Assembly: GCF_007751035.1 (NCBI RefSeq)
Contig: NZ_CP036433.1
Location: forward strand, 900,437-964,436
DNA: 64,000 nucleotides
From: Lignipirellula cremea
Lineage (GTDB): Bacteria; Planctomycetota; Planctomycetia; Pirellulales; Pirellulaceae
Direction of reading: 5' to 3'
Both the position numbers and the translations under genes were made by a program. Numbering within the stretch: the first letter of the stretch is position 1; the number at the start of each line of letters is the position of its first letter. Shown piece after piece: positions 17,500 to 27,613 of this stretch. Below the pieces are notes generated by a model that was not told the origin of the DNA, did not search any database, and saw only the letters and a program-made list of their open reading frames with translations.

Positions 17500-18408
17500 T
17501 CAGGACCGCCAGACGAGGCGTTCGATTTCGTTGTGCCAGGCGTGTTTGGCGTCGGTCGTGCGGGTCTGCATCGTCATGCCGTCGGCGGTCAGGCGGGCGA
17601 TCGTCCAGCCGGTGGTCGACTTTGCCGGGTTCCCCACATAGGAGATCGCCAGGTTGTTGATGATATGAATGCCTTTGTGGGCCGCCAATGCCCGATGGTG
17701 CACATGGCCGTGCAGGTACGCTTTCACCTGCTTCCGCCCTGCCAGCAGTCGCCACAGGGCGTCGGAATCGACCAGCCCGCCGGGGAAGTGCGCCGGATCC
17801 CCGCCCAGTCGCGGATTGTGGTGGGCCACAATGATGGCTGGCTTTTCGGCCCGGTCGTCGAGCGCACTGGCCAGCCATTCCAGCTGTTCGGCCCCCAGCA
17901 CGCCGGGCGTTTTCATCGTTTCCTGCAGCGAGTCGAGCAGATAGAAATTCGCAAAGCGGGTTTCCACGATCGAGATTTGTCGCGACTTGACCGCTGGGAC
18001 TTCGGCGCGATCTTCGGCCAGCACCTCGAAAAAGACCTCGCGATTATCGTGGTTCCCCAGCGTAACGTGCACGTCGATCTCCGCATCGCGCATCGGTTTC
18101 AGTAGCCGGGCCAGGTGACGGTAGTCGCCGGGCTGTCCGTCTTTGAGCGCCAGGTCGCCGTTGATCAGCACGCAGGCCGGCTTTTGCTCGCGCTTCACCA
18201 GCTCCTCGACCGCCTGTCGCAAATGGCTGGGGACAGGCGAATCGGTCGGCTGGTGTTCGCCAATGTGCGTATCGTTCAGCAGGTAGACCACCTCCTCCGT
18301 GGAAGAACGGTCGTCGCCGTAAGCGCGACAGGTGACCGCAGTCGCGGCCCCGGCGCCGGCGGCAAGCAGGAACTGGCGACGGCTGGCAGCAAGCAGGTGG
18401 GCCGGCAT
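17500..18408 (-). CDS. Exported calcineurin-like metallophosphoesterase
   Basis: A 302-residue protein with a twin-arginine signal (SRRQFLLAAGAGAAT). The metallophosphoesterase motifs are all visible: LNDTHIG (D46, H48), a later Asp-containing INGDLALKDG, GNHDN, and the C-terminal HGHVHH. The family uses a two-metal centre to hydrolyse phosphomono- or diesters; the substrate cannot be told. It converges on the DUF1552 gene, with 22 bp between the stops, and is followed upstream by the UPF0178 gene on the same strand. Confidence 0.85.
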   Translation of the reverse strand: MPAHLLAASRRQFLLAAGAGAATAVTCRAYGDDRSSTEEVVYLLNDTHIGEHQPTDSPVPSHLRQAVEELVKREQKPACVLINGDLALKDGQPGDYRHLARLLKPMRDAEIDVHVTLGNHDNREVFFEVLAEDRAEVPAVKSRQISIVETRFANFYLLDSLQETMKTPGVLGAEQLEWLASALDDRAEKPAIIVAHHNPRLGGDPAHFPGGLVDSDALWRLLAGRKQVKAYLHGHVHHRALAAHKGIHIINNLAISYVGNPAKSTTGWTIARLTADGMTMQTRTTDAKHAWHNEIERLVWRS

Positions 18409-18471
18409 GAGGGGAATCTCCTGGCAGGAAACGTGAAGGGCATGGAGGGGAAAGGAAAACGACCCCGGCCG

Positions 18472-18921
18472 TTACTTCCGGGCGGCCGTCAGCCAGCGAT
18501 CCAGCTGGTTGGCGAACGCCTGCCGGTCCTTGGCGGAGAACCCCGAAGGACCGCCCGTGATCTGGCCGCCGCCGCGGAGTTCGTCGAACAGGTTCCGCAC
18601 CGCCAGACGCTCGCCCACGTTGGCATGGGTGTACAGCTCCCCGCGGGGGTCGAGCGCTTCGCCCCCTTTGGCGACCACGTCGGCAGCCAGCGGGATATCG
18701 GCCGTAATGACCAGGTCGCCCGGCTGCAGCAGTTCGACGATTCGCTGATCGGCCACGTTCATGCCGCCGGGAACCAGCAGGCTGTCGACGAACGTCGACT
18801 TGGGCGTATACATCGACTGGTTGGCGACCAGCGTCACCTGGGTTTTGGTGCGGTCGGCCGTCTTGAAGAGCAGCTCTTTGATTTCTCGCGGGCAAGCATC
18901 GGCGTCGACCCAGATTCGCAT
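18472..18921 (-). CDS. UPF0178 (YaiI/YqxD) family protein
   Basis: A 149-residue cytoplasmic protein, the usual length for UPF0178. The start MRIWVDADACP is the family hallmark, followed by LVANQSMY, VITADIPLA and GPSGFSAKDRQAFANQLDRWL. The frame continues upstream to 19017, but the ATG at 18921 matches the conserved N-terminus. The Asp residues fit a PIN/NYN-like nuclease fold, but no activity is established. It may be co-transcribed with the metallophosphoesterase 63 bp downstream. Confidence 0.88.
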   Translation of the reverse strand: MRIWVDADACPREIKELLFKTADRTKTQVTLVANQSMYTPKSTFVDSLLVPGGMNVADQRIVELLQPGDLVITADIPLAADVVAKGGEALDPRGELYTHANVGERLAVRNLFDELRGGGQITGGPSGFSAKDRQAFANQLDRWLTAARK

Positions 18922-19129
18922 CGCATCGTATCCCTTCGGAAACATCCCGGCCCGCCCTCGCCCGGCGGAGCACGCGGCTATCTTTCTGTTGTACTGGCAA
19001 CGCCGGAAAATTTCCACCGACTATGGGCGTTCACTCGGTTGCCTGCGGCAAGGGAACGCGGGCATTTAGAGGAAGAGGAGAAGTGAGCGGACGCCAGGCC
19101 GGCTGCGGAACGCGGCCGCGCAGAGCGTT

Positions 19130-19138
19130 TGTTATACT
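19130..19138 (+). promoter_or_regulatory. Extended -10 promoter TGTTATACT
   Basis: A TG-N-TATACT extended -10 motif 109 bp upstream of the HExxH gene, within the 326-bp divergent gap from UPF0178. No good -35 was seen. Otherwise this gap shows nothing notable. Confidence 0.4.
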
Positions 19139-19247
19139 GGCCGGGCGCAGGGGGCTGCTCTTTTCTCTTGCGTCCTTGCTCTGCCTGCGCTGGTCTGCCT
19201 GCGGAGGCGGCGGGACGTGTCTTCTTCTTTTCGTACAGGCCAGGCTG

Positions 19248-20411
19248 ATGTCGTCGAACGAAGGTTTGAGAACCGCGGTGCTGGTGTCCTGCGGCGCGGA
19301 GCCGGCGGTGGTCGCCGAACTGCTGCACTATAACCGGAACCTCTTTGATCAAACGCCGGCGGAGGAGTCGCTGGAACTGCCGCTGCCGGACGAGCCGTTT
19401 GTCGCGGCCTGGCGAGCGTATGCGGCCGAGATTTCGGGGTCGGACGCATCGCATGAGAACGCCTGGTCGGTGCTGCAGAAGCGTCTGCCGCAGCTGAATT
19501 TTCCGGTTGCCGAGGGGATGAGCGACACGCCCGACTATCGGAATGCGACGCGGAAAGGGGCCGACTTCGCCGGGAGCAGTGCGGCGACCGGCCTGCCACT
19601 GGAGCAGCCGGACGGGTTGCGATTGCTGCTGCATCCCAGCCTGGCGGGGACGATCCCGGTGCTGCTGCCGGCGGGGCGTGGCGACTTTGTTTCACTGGTG
19701 CAGGCGCTGGCCGCACGGAACGAGCCGCGGCCGATTCCGGACTCGATGGGGGCCATCATGATTGCCGGCTTCAATAACTGGGATCGCGTAGCGCAGCTGC
19801 GACAGCAGTGGCGGGACGAGCACCCCGGCGACCGGGGCGATCATGCCTGGCGACGCCACTTTCGCGATTTCGTCGTCCCCCGGCATGCGCTGTACCAGGA
19901 CCGCTTCATCGTGCTCAGCGATGGTCCGTACAGCGGCGTGCCGGCCGCCGACCTGGGGCTGGAGGATGGACAGTGGCAGGAGTTGTCACTCGCGATCCGG
20001 CTGGAGCACGAATGCACGCACTACTTTACCCGGCGGGTGTGCGGGGCGATGCACAACAACCTGTTCGACGAGCTGCTGGCCGACTACCGCGGCGTGCGGT
20101 TCGCGCTGGGACGGTATCGGGCCGACTGGGCGCTGCGGTTCCTGGGGCTGGAAGATTTCCCCGCGTACCGGTCCGGCGGTCGGCTGGAGAACTACCGCGG
20201 CGACCCGCCCCTGTCGGACGAGGCGATGGCCGTCCTGGGCCGGCTGGTCGTGGATGCGGCGAATAACCTGGAACGGGCCGACCAGCGTTTCTTTCCTGCG
20301 GGACCAGGCGGCGTGGGCGATCCGCAACGCGAGGCGGCGTTTCTCCTGACGCTCACGCAGTTATCGCTGGAAGAGATCGCGGCGCCGGAGTTTCTGGAGC
20401 GACTCCAGTAG
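19248..20411 (+). CDS. Uncharacterised protein with HExxH motif
   Basis: A 387-residue protein with no signal peptide from this start. It was not assigned firmly to a known family. The notable feature is RLEHECTHYFTRR, in which H254-E255-C-T-H258 fits the HExxH zinc site of metallopeptidases; DELLADYRG with E275 lies about 20 residues later, where a third ligand is often found. The frame is open from 19023, but the upstream part is low-quality sequence and the ATG at 19248 follows an extended -10 motif by about 110 bp. It could be a zincin-like peptidase or a protein that only keeps the fold. Confidence 0.6.
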   Translation: MSSNEGLRTAVLVSCGAEPAVVAELLHYNRNLFDQTPAEESLELPLPDEPFVAAWRAYAAEISGSDASHENAWSVLQKRLPQLNFPVAEGMSDTPDYRNATRKGADFAGSSAATGLPLEQPDGLRLLLHPSLAGTIPVLLPAGRGDFVSLVQALAARNEPRPIPDSMGAIMIAGFNNWDRVAQLRQQWRDEHPGDRGDHAWRRHFRDFVVPRHALYQDRFIVLSDGPYSGVPAADLGLEDGQWQELSLAIRLEHECTHYFTRRVCGAMHNNLFDELLADYRGVRFALGRYRADWALRFLGLEDFPAYRSGGRLENYRGDPPLSDEAMAVLGRLVVDAANNLERADQRFFPAGPGGVGDPQREAAFLLTLTQLSLEEIAAPEFLERLQ

Positions 20412-20451
20412 AAACTCTTGTCGATTTGCCACTTAAAATTGGGCGGGACGG

Positions 20452-21363
20452 ATGACAAAGCTTCGCATCAGGGTGATTCGCGGCAGCATTCTGGGAGCGC
20501 TGATCCTGGGCTTCCTGGCCGTGGATTTTGTCGGGATCCTGGCATGTGCCGAGGCGTTGATCTTTTGGGACTTTGCGGTGCTGCATATGCTGGTGGGCGC
20601 GATCGTCGCCCAGGTTGTGCTGCTTGCCGCGTGGTCTGTAATGGGACCTGGCAATTGGGTCTGGCGCTGGCCGTGCTGTCTGGCTCTAGCCGCTGCGTGC
20701 TGGAGCGCTGGGGTAGGCGGGCTGCGTTGGGCCGAGTTTTCTCTCGTTGATCCGTTGGGCGCCGTGTCCTTGCTGGGGGCCCTGTGGTTCTGCGGCCTGA
20801 CCCTGGCCTGGATTCCCCTGGGGATTGCCGTTGGCGGTTTTGGCTGGCGGCTGACGTATGCCCTGGAAGCGGACCGCAGCGAGCGTGCGGGTTGGTATTT
20901 TCAACTGAAGGATTTGCTGCTGGCGTCGGCGTTTATCGGGCTGATGCTGGGGCCCGCCAGCTTCGTGCTGCCGCCGGGTGCGGGTTGGCAGGTGTTCGCA
21001 TTTTTTGCTGCTGTCGACGAAGCGGTGGTGTCCATACTGGCGCAGACCGGGGCCTTCATGGCTTACCAGTTGGCGATTGTTCTGCCCTGGGTGTGGGTCG
21101 CCTTTGCGCGACCGCGGGCGAATATCTGGCGAATTGGAGCCTGCGTGATCAGCACATGGTTGCTGCTTGAGATCGAGATGGCAGTAGCGATTTTCACGAT
21201 CGAATTGGAATTTGCGCCCGTTGTCGTGCTCTTTCATTGCGTGGAGTTTGCGTGCCTGCTTCTGCCGCTGATTGCGTTCCGCCTCGCGGGCCTGCAGCTG
21301 GTGCGAATCTCTCCCCGTGACGCCGCCAAGGACGAGGCCGCCGAAGAAAGCACTGACGGTTGA
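20452..21363 (+). CDS. Polytopic membrane protein, tandem paralogue 1
   Basis: A 303-residue protein with about six or seven hydrophobic helices. It begins MTKLRIRVIRGSILGALILG and shares its layout with the next gene: start, a VLLAAW segment followed by GPGNWVWRWPCCLALA, FQLKDLLLASAFIGLML in the middle, and a C-terminal AFRLAGLQLVRIS. The FQLK-LLLA motif is common in planctomycete membrane proteins of unknown function. It is 41 bp downstream of the HExxH gene and 116 bp upstream of its paralogue. Confidence 0.7.
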   Translation: MTKLRIRVIRGSILGALILGFLAVDFVGILACAEALIFWDFAVLHMLVGAIVAQVVLLAAWSVMGPGNWVWRWPCCLALAAACWSAGVGGLRWAEFSLVDPLGAVSLLGALWFCGLTLAWIPLGIAVGGFGWRLTYALEADRSERAGWYFQLKDLLLASAFIGLMLGPASFVLPPGAGWQVFAFFAAVDEAVVSILAQTGAFMAYQLAIVLPWVWVAFARPRANIWRIGACVISTWLLLEIEMAVAIFTIELEFAPVVVLFHCVEFACLLLPLIAFRLAGLQLVRISPRDAAKDEAAEESTDG

Positions 21364-21478
21364 CGGCGTCGACTTCTTGACCAATGGACGTACGTTTTTG
21401 GGGGAGAAGATCGACGTTCGCGGGGTGCATCGGGTACAAACGTGCGTCGTACAGACGTTTCAGAATCGGGCGGGACGC

Positions 21479-22410
21479 ATGACCAACCTTCGCATCAAAG
21501 TGATTCGCGGCAGTATTCTGGGAGCCGTGATCCTGGGCTTCCTGGCGGTTAATTTTCTGGGGACGCTGGCAAGTCTTAGCGAGTCGAACCTGTTTGTGAT
21601 GGAGCCGGTCGTTGGCGCGGTCGTCGCCCAGCTTGTTCTGCTTGCGGCCTGGGCCGTCCTGGGGCCGGGCAACTGGGTCTGGCGCTGGCCTTGCTGCCTG
21701 GCGCTAGCCGCTGCAGCATGGTACGCCATGACGAGTGGGATTCGTGTTTACTTATCTCTGGGAGGGGACATCCGCTACGATTCGATCTTCCCGACAGACG
21801 GGGGCTGTGGCGGTTTCCTGCTGATGGGCCTGATGCTGGTCTGGGGCCTGATCCTGGCCTGCATTCCCCTGGCGATTGCGGCCGGCCGTTTCGGCTGGCG
21901 GATGACGTATGATCCGGAAGCGGCCCGCAGCGAGCGTGCGGGTTTTCATTTTCAGCTGAAGCATCTGCTGCTGGCGATCGCGTTCATCGGGCTGATGCTG
22001 GCGCCTGCCAGGTTTGTGCTGCCGCCCGTCGAGAGTTCTGGAATTTTTGAATCCCTGACTGCAGTGAACGGGGATTTTCTTTTCGTTTTGGCGGCTGGCA
22101 GCGTTTTTATGGTATTCCAGCTGGCGATCGTCCTGCTCTTTGTGTGGGGCGCCTTCAGGCAATCGGACGAGCATGTGGAGGTCATCCCCGTCGGCATCGT
22201 TTACGCAAGTGTCCTGATACTGATCGAGAGCGCCCTGGCAGTCGCCCCTGGCGGGTCGGGTGACGAGGTTTTGTTAATCATACTCCTCGTCCATTTCGTG
22301 GAGTGTGCAGGCGTCTTCCTGCCGCTATTGGCGCTGCGACTGACGGGCCTGCAGCTGGTGAGAATCTCAACCACCGCAACCGCTAGGGAGGGAATCTCTA
22401 GCGATCCCGA

Positions 22411-22420
<10 letters not shown>
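21479..22420 (+). CDS. Polytopic membrane protein, tandem paralogue 2
   Basis: A 313-residue paralogue of the preceding gene; about half of the residues agree in the N-terminal 100 and around HFQLKHLLLAIAFIGLMLAP. The DNA upstream of both ATGs is also similar (TCGGGCGGGACGCATGAC versus TTGGGCGGGACGGATGAC), so the duplicated unit includes the leader. The frame is open from 21272, but the ATG at 21479 aligns with the start of paralogue 1. The stop overlaps the end of the convergent DUF2293 gene by 10 bp. Confidence 0.7.
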
Positions 22421-23100
<680 letters not shown>

Positions 23101-23205
23101 CCTTCTAACTCATCTTCCAGGGAGAACAGCCGGGCGGTGAATGGCCCGGCGAAACTTGCGAATGGCGATGCTTGGGAACTGGGGAAGCGGCAGGAGGGGA
23201 CGTAG

Positions 23206-23401
23206 GAACGGCCCGACGCCGGGCGTTCGGCTCATAGGATTAGTGAGAACCGCCCGACGCTAGCGCGTTCGGCTCATAGGATTAGTGAGAACGGCCCGAC
23301 GCTAGCGCGTGCGGCTCATAGGATTAGTGAGAACCGCCCGACGCCGGGCGTTCGGCTCAGTCGGCTTGTGCCGCTCTGGTTTCGTGGTTCCTGTTGAGCA
23401 A
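23206..23401. repeat. Tandem array of palindromic units, about 42 bp
   Basis: Three full units and one partial unit of 41-42 bp (starts at about 23206, 23247, 23289 and 23331) of the form GAACCGCCCGACGCTAGCGC then GTTCGGCTCATAGGATTAGT. The core CCGACGCTAGCGCGTTCGG is close to palindromic. Two variants alternate: CGCTAGCGCG and CGCCGGGCG. The last unit runs into a flank that recurs inverted at 13228-13270. It fills most of the 330-bp gap between DUF2293 and bcp. Units lie directly adjacent with no unique spacers, so this is not a CRISPR array. Confidence 0.8.
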
Positions 23402-23430
23402 AAATACCGAAGTTATTACTCCCGCGTTCC

Positions 23431-23901
23431 TTACAGTTTGGCCAGTTCGTCGAGCACTTTCTGGTCGTGGCCGTCGACCTGGACCCGTTTCCAGACCTTG
23501 GCGATTTTCCCCTGGGCGTCGATCAGGAAGGTGGAGCGCTGGATGCCCATCGACGTTTTGCCGTACATGTTCTTCTCCCGCCAGGCGCCGTATTTGTCGG
23601 CCAGCTTGTGGTCTTTGTCGTACAGCAGGGGGAAGTTCAGGCTGTACTTGTCGCGGAATTCCTGATGACTGGCGACATCGTCGGGGCTGACGCCCAGCAC
23701 CACGGCGCCCAGTTTTTTCAGCTCTTCGCTGCGATCGCGGAAGGCGCACGCTTCCTTGGTGCAGCCGGGCGTGTCGTCTTTGGGGTAAAAGTACAGGACC
23801 ACCGGCGAGCCCTGGAGATCGCTCAGCTTGACCGTTTCGCCCGAGTCGCTTTTGAGTTGGAAGGCCGGCGCTTTCACGCCTTCTTCTAGCCATTCAGCCA
23901 T
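23431..23901 (-). CDS. bcp: Thiol peroxidase (Bcp/PrxQ-type peroxiredoxin)
   Basis: A 156-residue cytoplasmic peroxiredoxin that reduces hydroperoxides with thiols. The active-site region [18 protein letters not shown] has the peroxidatic C47 and, five residues later, the resolving C52 typical of Bcp/Prx[26 protein letters not shown] and [11 protein letters not shown] also fit the family. The start at 23901 (MAEWLEEG) gives the normal length; the open frame further upstream does not look coding. Confidence 0.93.
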   Translation of the reverse strand: MAEWLEEGVKAPAFQLKSDSGETVKLSDLQGSPVVLYFYPKDDTPGCTKEACAFRDRSEELKKLGAVVLGVSPDDVASHQEFRDKYSLNFPLLYDKDHKLADKYGAWREKNMYGKTSMGIQRSTFLIDAQGKIAKVWKRVQVDGHDQKVLDELAKL

Positions 23902-24056
23902 TTCGATTTGCTCCAGGAATAGATCGGAAAGGAACGGCAAGCAGCACGCCGCGCTCACCCTGGCAATATGATGAGAAAATGGTTCGCGGCAACCCCCCGC
24001 TGCGGGCAATTTTTTGGGGGGGCGAAGTGCGTTCCGGTCGGGACGAACGACAACGA

Positions 24057-24980
24057 TCAGGGGGCGAGCAGTTTCAGCATTGCCTGGCCCATTCCCTGGC
24101 CGATGAGGTAGTACGTTTCGGCGTTGCCGTTCCAGTGATAGCCCTGGCCGGAGGGCGACTCTTCCCGGGGGCGATAGAAGTCCCGCGTGCCGACGAAAGC
24201 GACGTTCCCGCGGAAGGCGTCCTGCTGGGCGACGGCGGCCTGGGCTTTCATCAGGGAGACGGCCCGTGGGTGCTTTTCCTCGTTCCCGCTCATGCCGGTT
24301 TCGGCAATGACGAACGGCAGTTGCGGAACGCCCAGGTCTTTGCGGATGTCGCGGATGAAGTTGGCCATGTTCTGTTCGTACTCATCGTTGAACGCCTGGT
24401 TAACCCGGTCGTTCCATCCCTGATGCCAGCCGAAGCCGACCAGTTCCAGCCGGCGACCGGCGTACTGCGGGAAGAGCGTCGGGCCGTCGGCCAGCACCTG
24501 TTTGGTGAGTTTGACGACGTCCTGATAATAGGGTCCCACTTCGCCGCCGGAGGAGGGCGGACGGAAATCTTTCCCCAGGCTTTTGCCGCCCCAGGCCAGC
24601 TTGATCAGCAGCACGGGCTGTTCGATCGCGTCGCCCACGACCTGGCCGAAGCCCAGTTCCGGACCGATGAATCCTTCCCTGTGGCCAAAGCCGGGCGCCA
24701 GATCGCCCTGGCGATCGAGATACCAGATTTGCACATCTTTCCGCGCGATCCAGTCGCCCTTCTCGTCGACCAGACTTTCAAACCGGGAGGCCGACTCGGG
24801 GTTCTTCACCAGCCATTCCAGCGAGCCTTTCCCCTGGTTAGCGCGTTCCTCGGCCTGGACCCTGCCATGCCCTTGCATATTGGACTGGCCAGCCAGCACA
24901 AACACCTTGACCGTATCCTCGGCCAGCACCGGCGACGCGACCAGGCAGAACAAAACAGCCGCAACGATTTTTCGCATCAT
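24057..24980 (-). CDS. Secreted sialate O-acetylesterase-like (SASA) carbohydrate esterase
   Basis: A 307-residue protein with a signal peptide ([20 protein letters not shown]). It belongs to the SASA/DUF303-type SGNH esterases: [14 protein letters not shown] holds the nucleophile Ser in [16 protein letters not shown] is a typical second block, and [22 protein letters not shown] supplies the C-terminal His. Members remove acetyl groups from sugars. This fits the glycan-degrading character of other genes nearby, but it is not in an obvious operon. Met2 is an alternative start. Confidence 0.85.
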   Translation of the reverse strand: MMRKIVAAVLFCLVASPVLAEDTVKVFVLAGQSNMQGHGRVQAEERANQGKGSLEWLVKNPESASRFESLVDEKGDWIARKDVQIWYLDRQGDLAPGFGHREGFIGPELGFGQVVGDAIEQPVLLIKLAWGGKSLGKDFRPPSSGGEVGPYYQDVVKLTKQVLADGPTLFPQYAGRRLELVGFGWHQGWNDRVNQAFNDEYEQNMANFIRDIRKDLGVPQLPFVIAETGMSGNEEKHPRAVSLMKAQAAVAQQDAFRGNVAFVGTRDFYRPREESPSGQGYHWNGNAETYYLIGQGMGQAMLKLLAP

Positions 24981-25133
24981 GATTTTGTGTTTCCTGCGAT
25001 AAAGAATTCTCTTGAAACCAACCCCCCACCATAGAACGCCCGCTGTCGTTCCGCCAGTCTCTTCGCCCGCGAGGCCTGGCGAGTTCAGCTACGGGGAGCC
25101 GGCTCGTGCGTTTTCCCAGGGCGGATATCTGCG

Positions 25134-25162
25134 TTGACCGGATCGCCAGGCGGCGATAAACT
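25134..25162 (+). promoter_or_regulatory. Candidate promoter TTGACC-N17-TAAACT
   Basis: A sigma-70-like pair with 17-bp spacing in the 339-bp divergent gap upstream of the lipoprotein hydrolase. The rest of the gap contains only a fragment (about 25078-25093) resembling the right end of the GTAGCCGAA repeat family. Confidence 0.35.
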
Positions 25163-25319
25163 CCGCCCGCGACGGGACGGGATCGTCTGTTTTTATCGAG
25201 CGGGAGGTGGAACGGACCAGTCCGTTTTGCAGGGCGATGCGGCCATTGCCGGCAGTTTGCCTGGGTCGTCTTCCTGGCTGATGTGGGTGTTCTTTATTCC
25301 GTGCGAGGAAACCGCTGTT

Positions 25320-26408
25320 ATGACTCGGCCCTCGACCATTTCTGGCTTTTGGCGGCGCGATCTGCGGCTGCTGCTGCGCGGGTTGGGGTTGATGGTGGTG
25401 GTTTTGTCGACGGGCTGTGCTTCACTGCAGCACACGCGCGAACTGACCCGGCGGGGCTGGGAAGGTTTTGCAGGACCGCTGCAGAATCCGGACGCGACGG
25501 CCCCCCTGGGACTGACGACCGACCGCGGTTACGAGCCGGGGAAAATCCCCGTCATTATGATCCATGGCTTGCTGTCGGACGCGATGACCTGGAACGAGCC
25601 GATCAGGGCGCTGCGCGAGGACGAGGCGATTAACTCCCGGTACCAGTTCTGGACGTACCGCTATCTGACGGGCGAAACCTACCTGAAAACGGCCGCCGAC
25701 TTTCGGGCCGAACTCATCATGACGCTTGAAGGCCTGGACCCCCAGCGCCAGGATCCGTTGCTGCACCAGGTGGTGCTGGTCGGCCACAGCATGGGCGGCC
25801 TGATCGCCAAGCTCCAGGTTGCGGCCTCGGGCGACGATCTCTGGCAAACGATTACCGCCGTGCCGCTGGACCAGACCACGCTGGCTCCGGCGGATCGAGA
25901 GCAACTGGCCGGCATGTTCTACTTCGCCCCGCAGATCCGCGTGCAGCAGGCGGTGTTCATCGCCACCCCGCATCGCGGGTCCGAATGGACCCAGCGTCCG
26001 CTGGCCCGGCTGGGACGCCGGTTCATTGAGTTCCCCCAGGAAATGAAAGAGGAGTACGACCGCTGGCTGGTCGAGAACCAGGCGATCCTGAAACACGCCC
26101 CCGCGAAGATCCCTACCAGCATCGACCACCTGGACCCCGACAACCCGATTCTGCTGGCGACCGCACGCCTGCCCGTGGCCCCGCAAGTGAAGCTGCACTC
26201 GATCATTGGGCAGGGGCATCGCCTGCCCGACGGCAGCCCTGGCGACGGGGTGGTCTCGATCGCCAGCGCCCAGATCCCAGGCGTCGCCAGCGAGCTGTTC
26301 GTGGAAGGGAGCCACTCCGGTCTGCACCATCAACCGGAAACGATCGCCCAGTTGAAGCGGATCCTGCTGCAGGATGACAGCCAGGCGCCAGACGCTACTC
26401 AAGACTGA
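25320..26408 (+). CDS. Lipoprotein alpha/beta hydrolase (lipase-like)
   Basis: A 362-residue protein with a hydrophobic N-terminus ending in a lipobox (VVLSTGCAS, C33), so it is probably membrane-anchored. The alpha/beta-hydrolase features are PVIMIHGLLSDAMTW (oxyanion region), VVLVGHSMGGLIAKL with the nucleophile elbow GHSMG, and a late SHSGLHH that could supply the His. It probably cleaves an ester; the substrate is unknown. The frame is open from 25134, but the ATG at 25320 gives the lipoprotein signal and follows GAGG. The end overlaps the next open frame by 35 bp. Confidence 0.8.
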   Translation: MTRPSTISGFWRRDLRLLLRGLGLMVVVLSTGCASLQHTRELTRRGWEGFAGPLQNPDATAPLGLTTDRGYEPGKIPVIMIHGLLSDAMTWNEPIRALREDEAINSRYQFWTYRYLTGETYLKTAADFRAELIMTLEGLDPQRQDPLLHQVVLVGHSMGGLIAKLQVAASGDDLWQTITAVPLDQTTLAPADREQLAGMFYFAPQIRVQQAVFIATPHRGSEWTQRPLARLGRRFIEFPQEMKEEYDRWLVENQAILKHAPAKIPTSIDHLDPDNPILLATARLPVAPQVKLHSIIGQGHRLPDGSPGDGVVSIASAQIPGVASELFVEGSHSGLHHQPETIAQLKRILLQDDSQAPDATQD

Positions 26409-27585
26409 TTCCCGACGACCTGCTGTGAACGTTCCCCCTCCCTGCAATCGGTTACCCAGCGGAAAAGCGTCCTGGTCAGGGACGCTACGATACGCGCGTG
26501 CGCAGGTCGCCTGGCTGCTGCGGTGCGGGGCGCTGCTGGCGGCCGCCTGCCTGCCGATCCTGGGGCGGGAGCCTCTGCCGGGCGATCAGGTTCTGGCGGT
26601 AAGCACTCCGGCGGATCCCGACGGCTTGCCGGAAGCGGCCGGCCTGTTTGCGGTGGAACTGCTGCTGTTACCGCCGGTCGAGGAAGAGCCCTTGCTGCCT
26701 GGCGAAGAAGACGCGTTGCTGCCTGGCGAAGAAGAGGCGTTGCTGCCAGACGTGGGCGAACCGTTGTGGCCCGCGGAAGGCGAACGCCTCCTGCCAGGGT
26801 CGGTGGTGCGGCTGCCGCGGGAAGGTTTGGTCCTGGCGACCTGGATGCCGGGCAAGGCGGTGGACCTGGGCTTTACCGAATGGGACGGCCGCCTGCGCCA
26901 GGGCTGGTCGCTTCCGCAGGCGTCGTCGAAGTTCTTTCTGGCGCCTTCGTTCCGGCTGCTGACTTTGGCGGGTCCGCAGTCGAAGGAACTGGCGTCGCCT
27001 TTGTATGCTTTTTCGCTGTCGGCCGAATGGCTCATGCAGCTCAACGAGGCGTGGACGATCTCCGCCCGGATTTCGCCCGGCTTCTTTAGCGACCTGGTCA
27101 ACACGGGGAACGACGCCTGGCGGCTGCGGGGCGGACTGACAGGAACGTGGCAGTTCCATCCGCACTGGGGACTGCAGCTGGGGGCCGCGTACCTGGACCG
27201 CAATGATATCGCCCTGCTGCCGGTGGGCGGATTGATCTGGACGCCCAATGCGGAAACCCGGCTGGAGCTGATCTTGCCCCGGCCGCGTTACGCCTACCGC
27301 GTGAACCAGAACAGCCGCGGGCCGCTGGGCGGCGATCACTGGGCGTACGTCGCGGGCGAATTCGGTGGCGGCTCCTGGGCGATCGAACGGGAGGCCGCCG
27401 TCCCCGATGTGGCGACGCTCCGCGATTTGCGGCTGCTCTTCGGCGTGGAGACCATCGGCGCCCACGGCGTGAACTGGCGGGTGGAGATGGGCTATGTTTT
27501 TGAGCGAGCGATCGAATTCCAAAGCGGCCTGCCGAACATCGAGCCGGCCGACACGCTGCTGTTCCGCGCCGGCATGTCGTTCTAA
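26374..27585 (+). CDS. Probable outer-membrane beta-barrel protein (DUF6268-like)
   Basis: A 403-residue frame. The C-terminal half (about 170-403) has alternating beta-strand sequence with repeated aromatic and Gly residues (WTISARISPGFFSD, WGLQLGAAYLDRND, NWRVEMGYVFERAIEF) and ends in Phe, as outer-membrane barrels do. It resembles DUF6268-type proteins. Before it are a hydrophobic segment (WLLRCGALLAAACLPIL) and an acidic proline-rich repeat, LLPGEE(D/E)ALLPGEEEALLP. The start is uncertain: ATG at 26374 lies inside the previous gene, and GTG at 26425 is an alternative. It probably follows the lipoprotein gene in one transcript. Confidence 0.65.
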   Translation: MTARRQTLLKTDSRRPAVNVPPPCNRLPSGKASWSGTLRYARAQVAWLLRCGALLAAACLPILGREPLPGDQVLAVSTPADPDGLPEAAGLFAVELLLLPPVEEEPLLPGEEDALLPGEEEALLPDVGEPLWPAEGERLLPGSVVRLPREGLVLATWMPGKAVDLGFTEWDGRLRQGWSLPQASSKFFLAPSFRLLTLAGPQSKELASPLYAFSLSAEWLMQLNEAWTISARISPGFFSDLVNTGNDAWRLRGGLTGTWQFHPHWGLQLGAAYLDRNDIALLPVGGLIWTPNAETRLELILPRPRYAYRVNQNSRGPLGGDHWAYVAGEFGGGSWAIEREAAVPDVATLRDLRLLFGVETIGAHGVNWRVEMGYVFERAIEFQSGLPNIEPADTLLFRAGMSF

Positions 27586-27613
27586 ACAGACGAAGACTCA
27601 CGCACATGGTGCG

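Noticed and set aside
23206-23360. Possible CRISPR array
   Set aside because: Units are directly adjacent with no unique spacers, vary in the core, and no cas genes are present.
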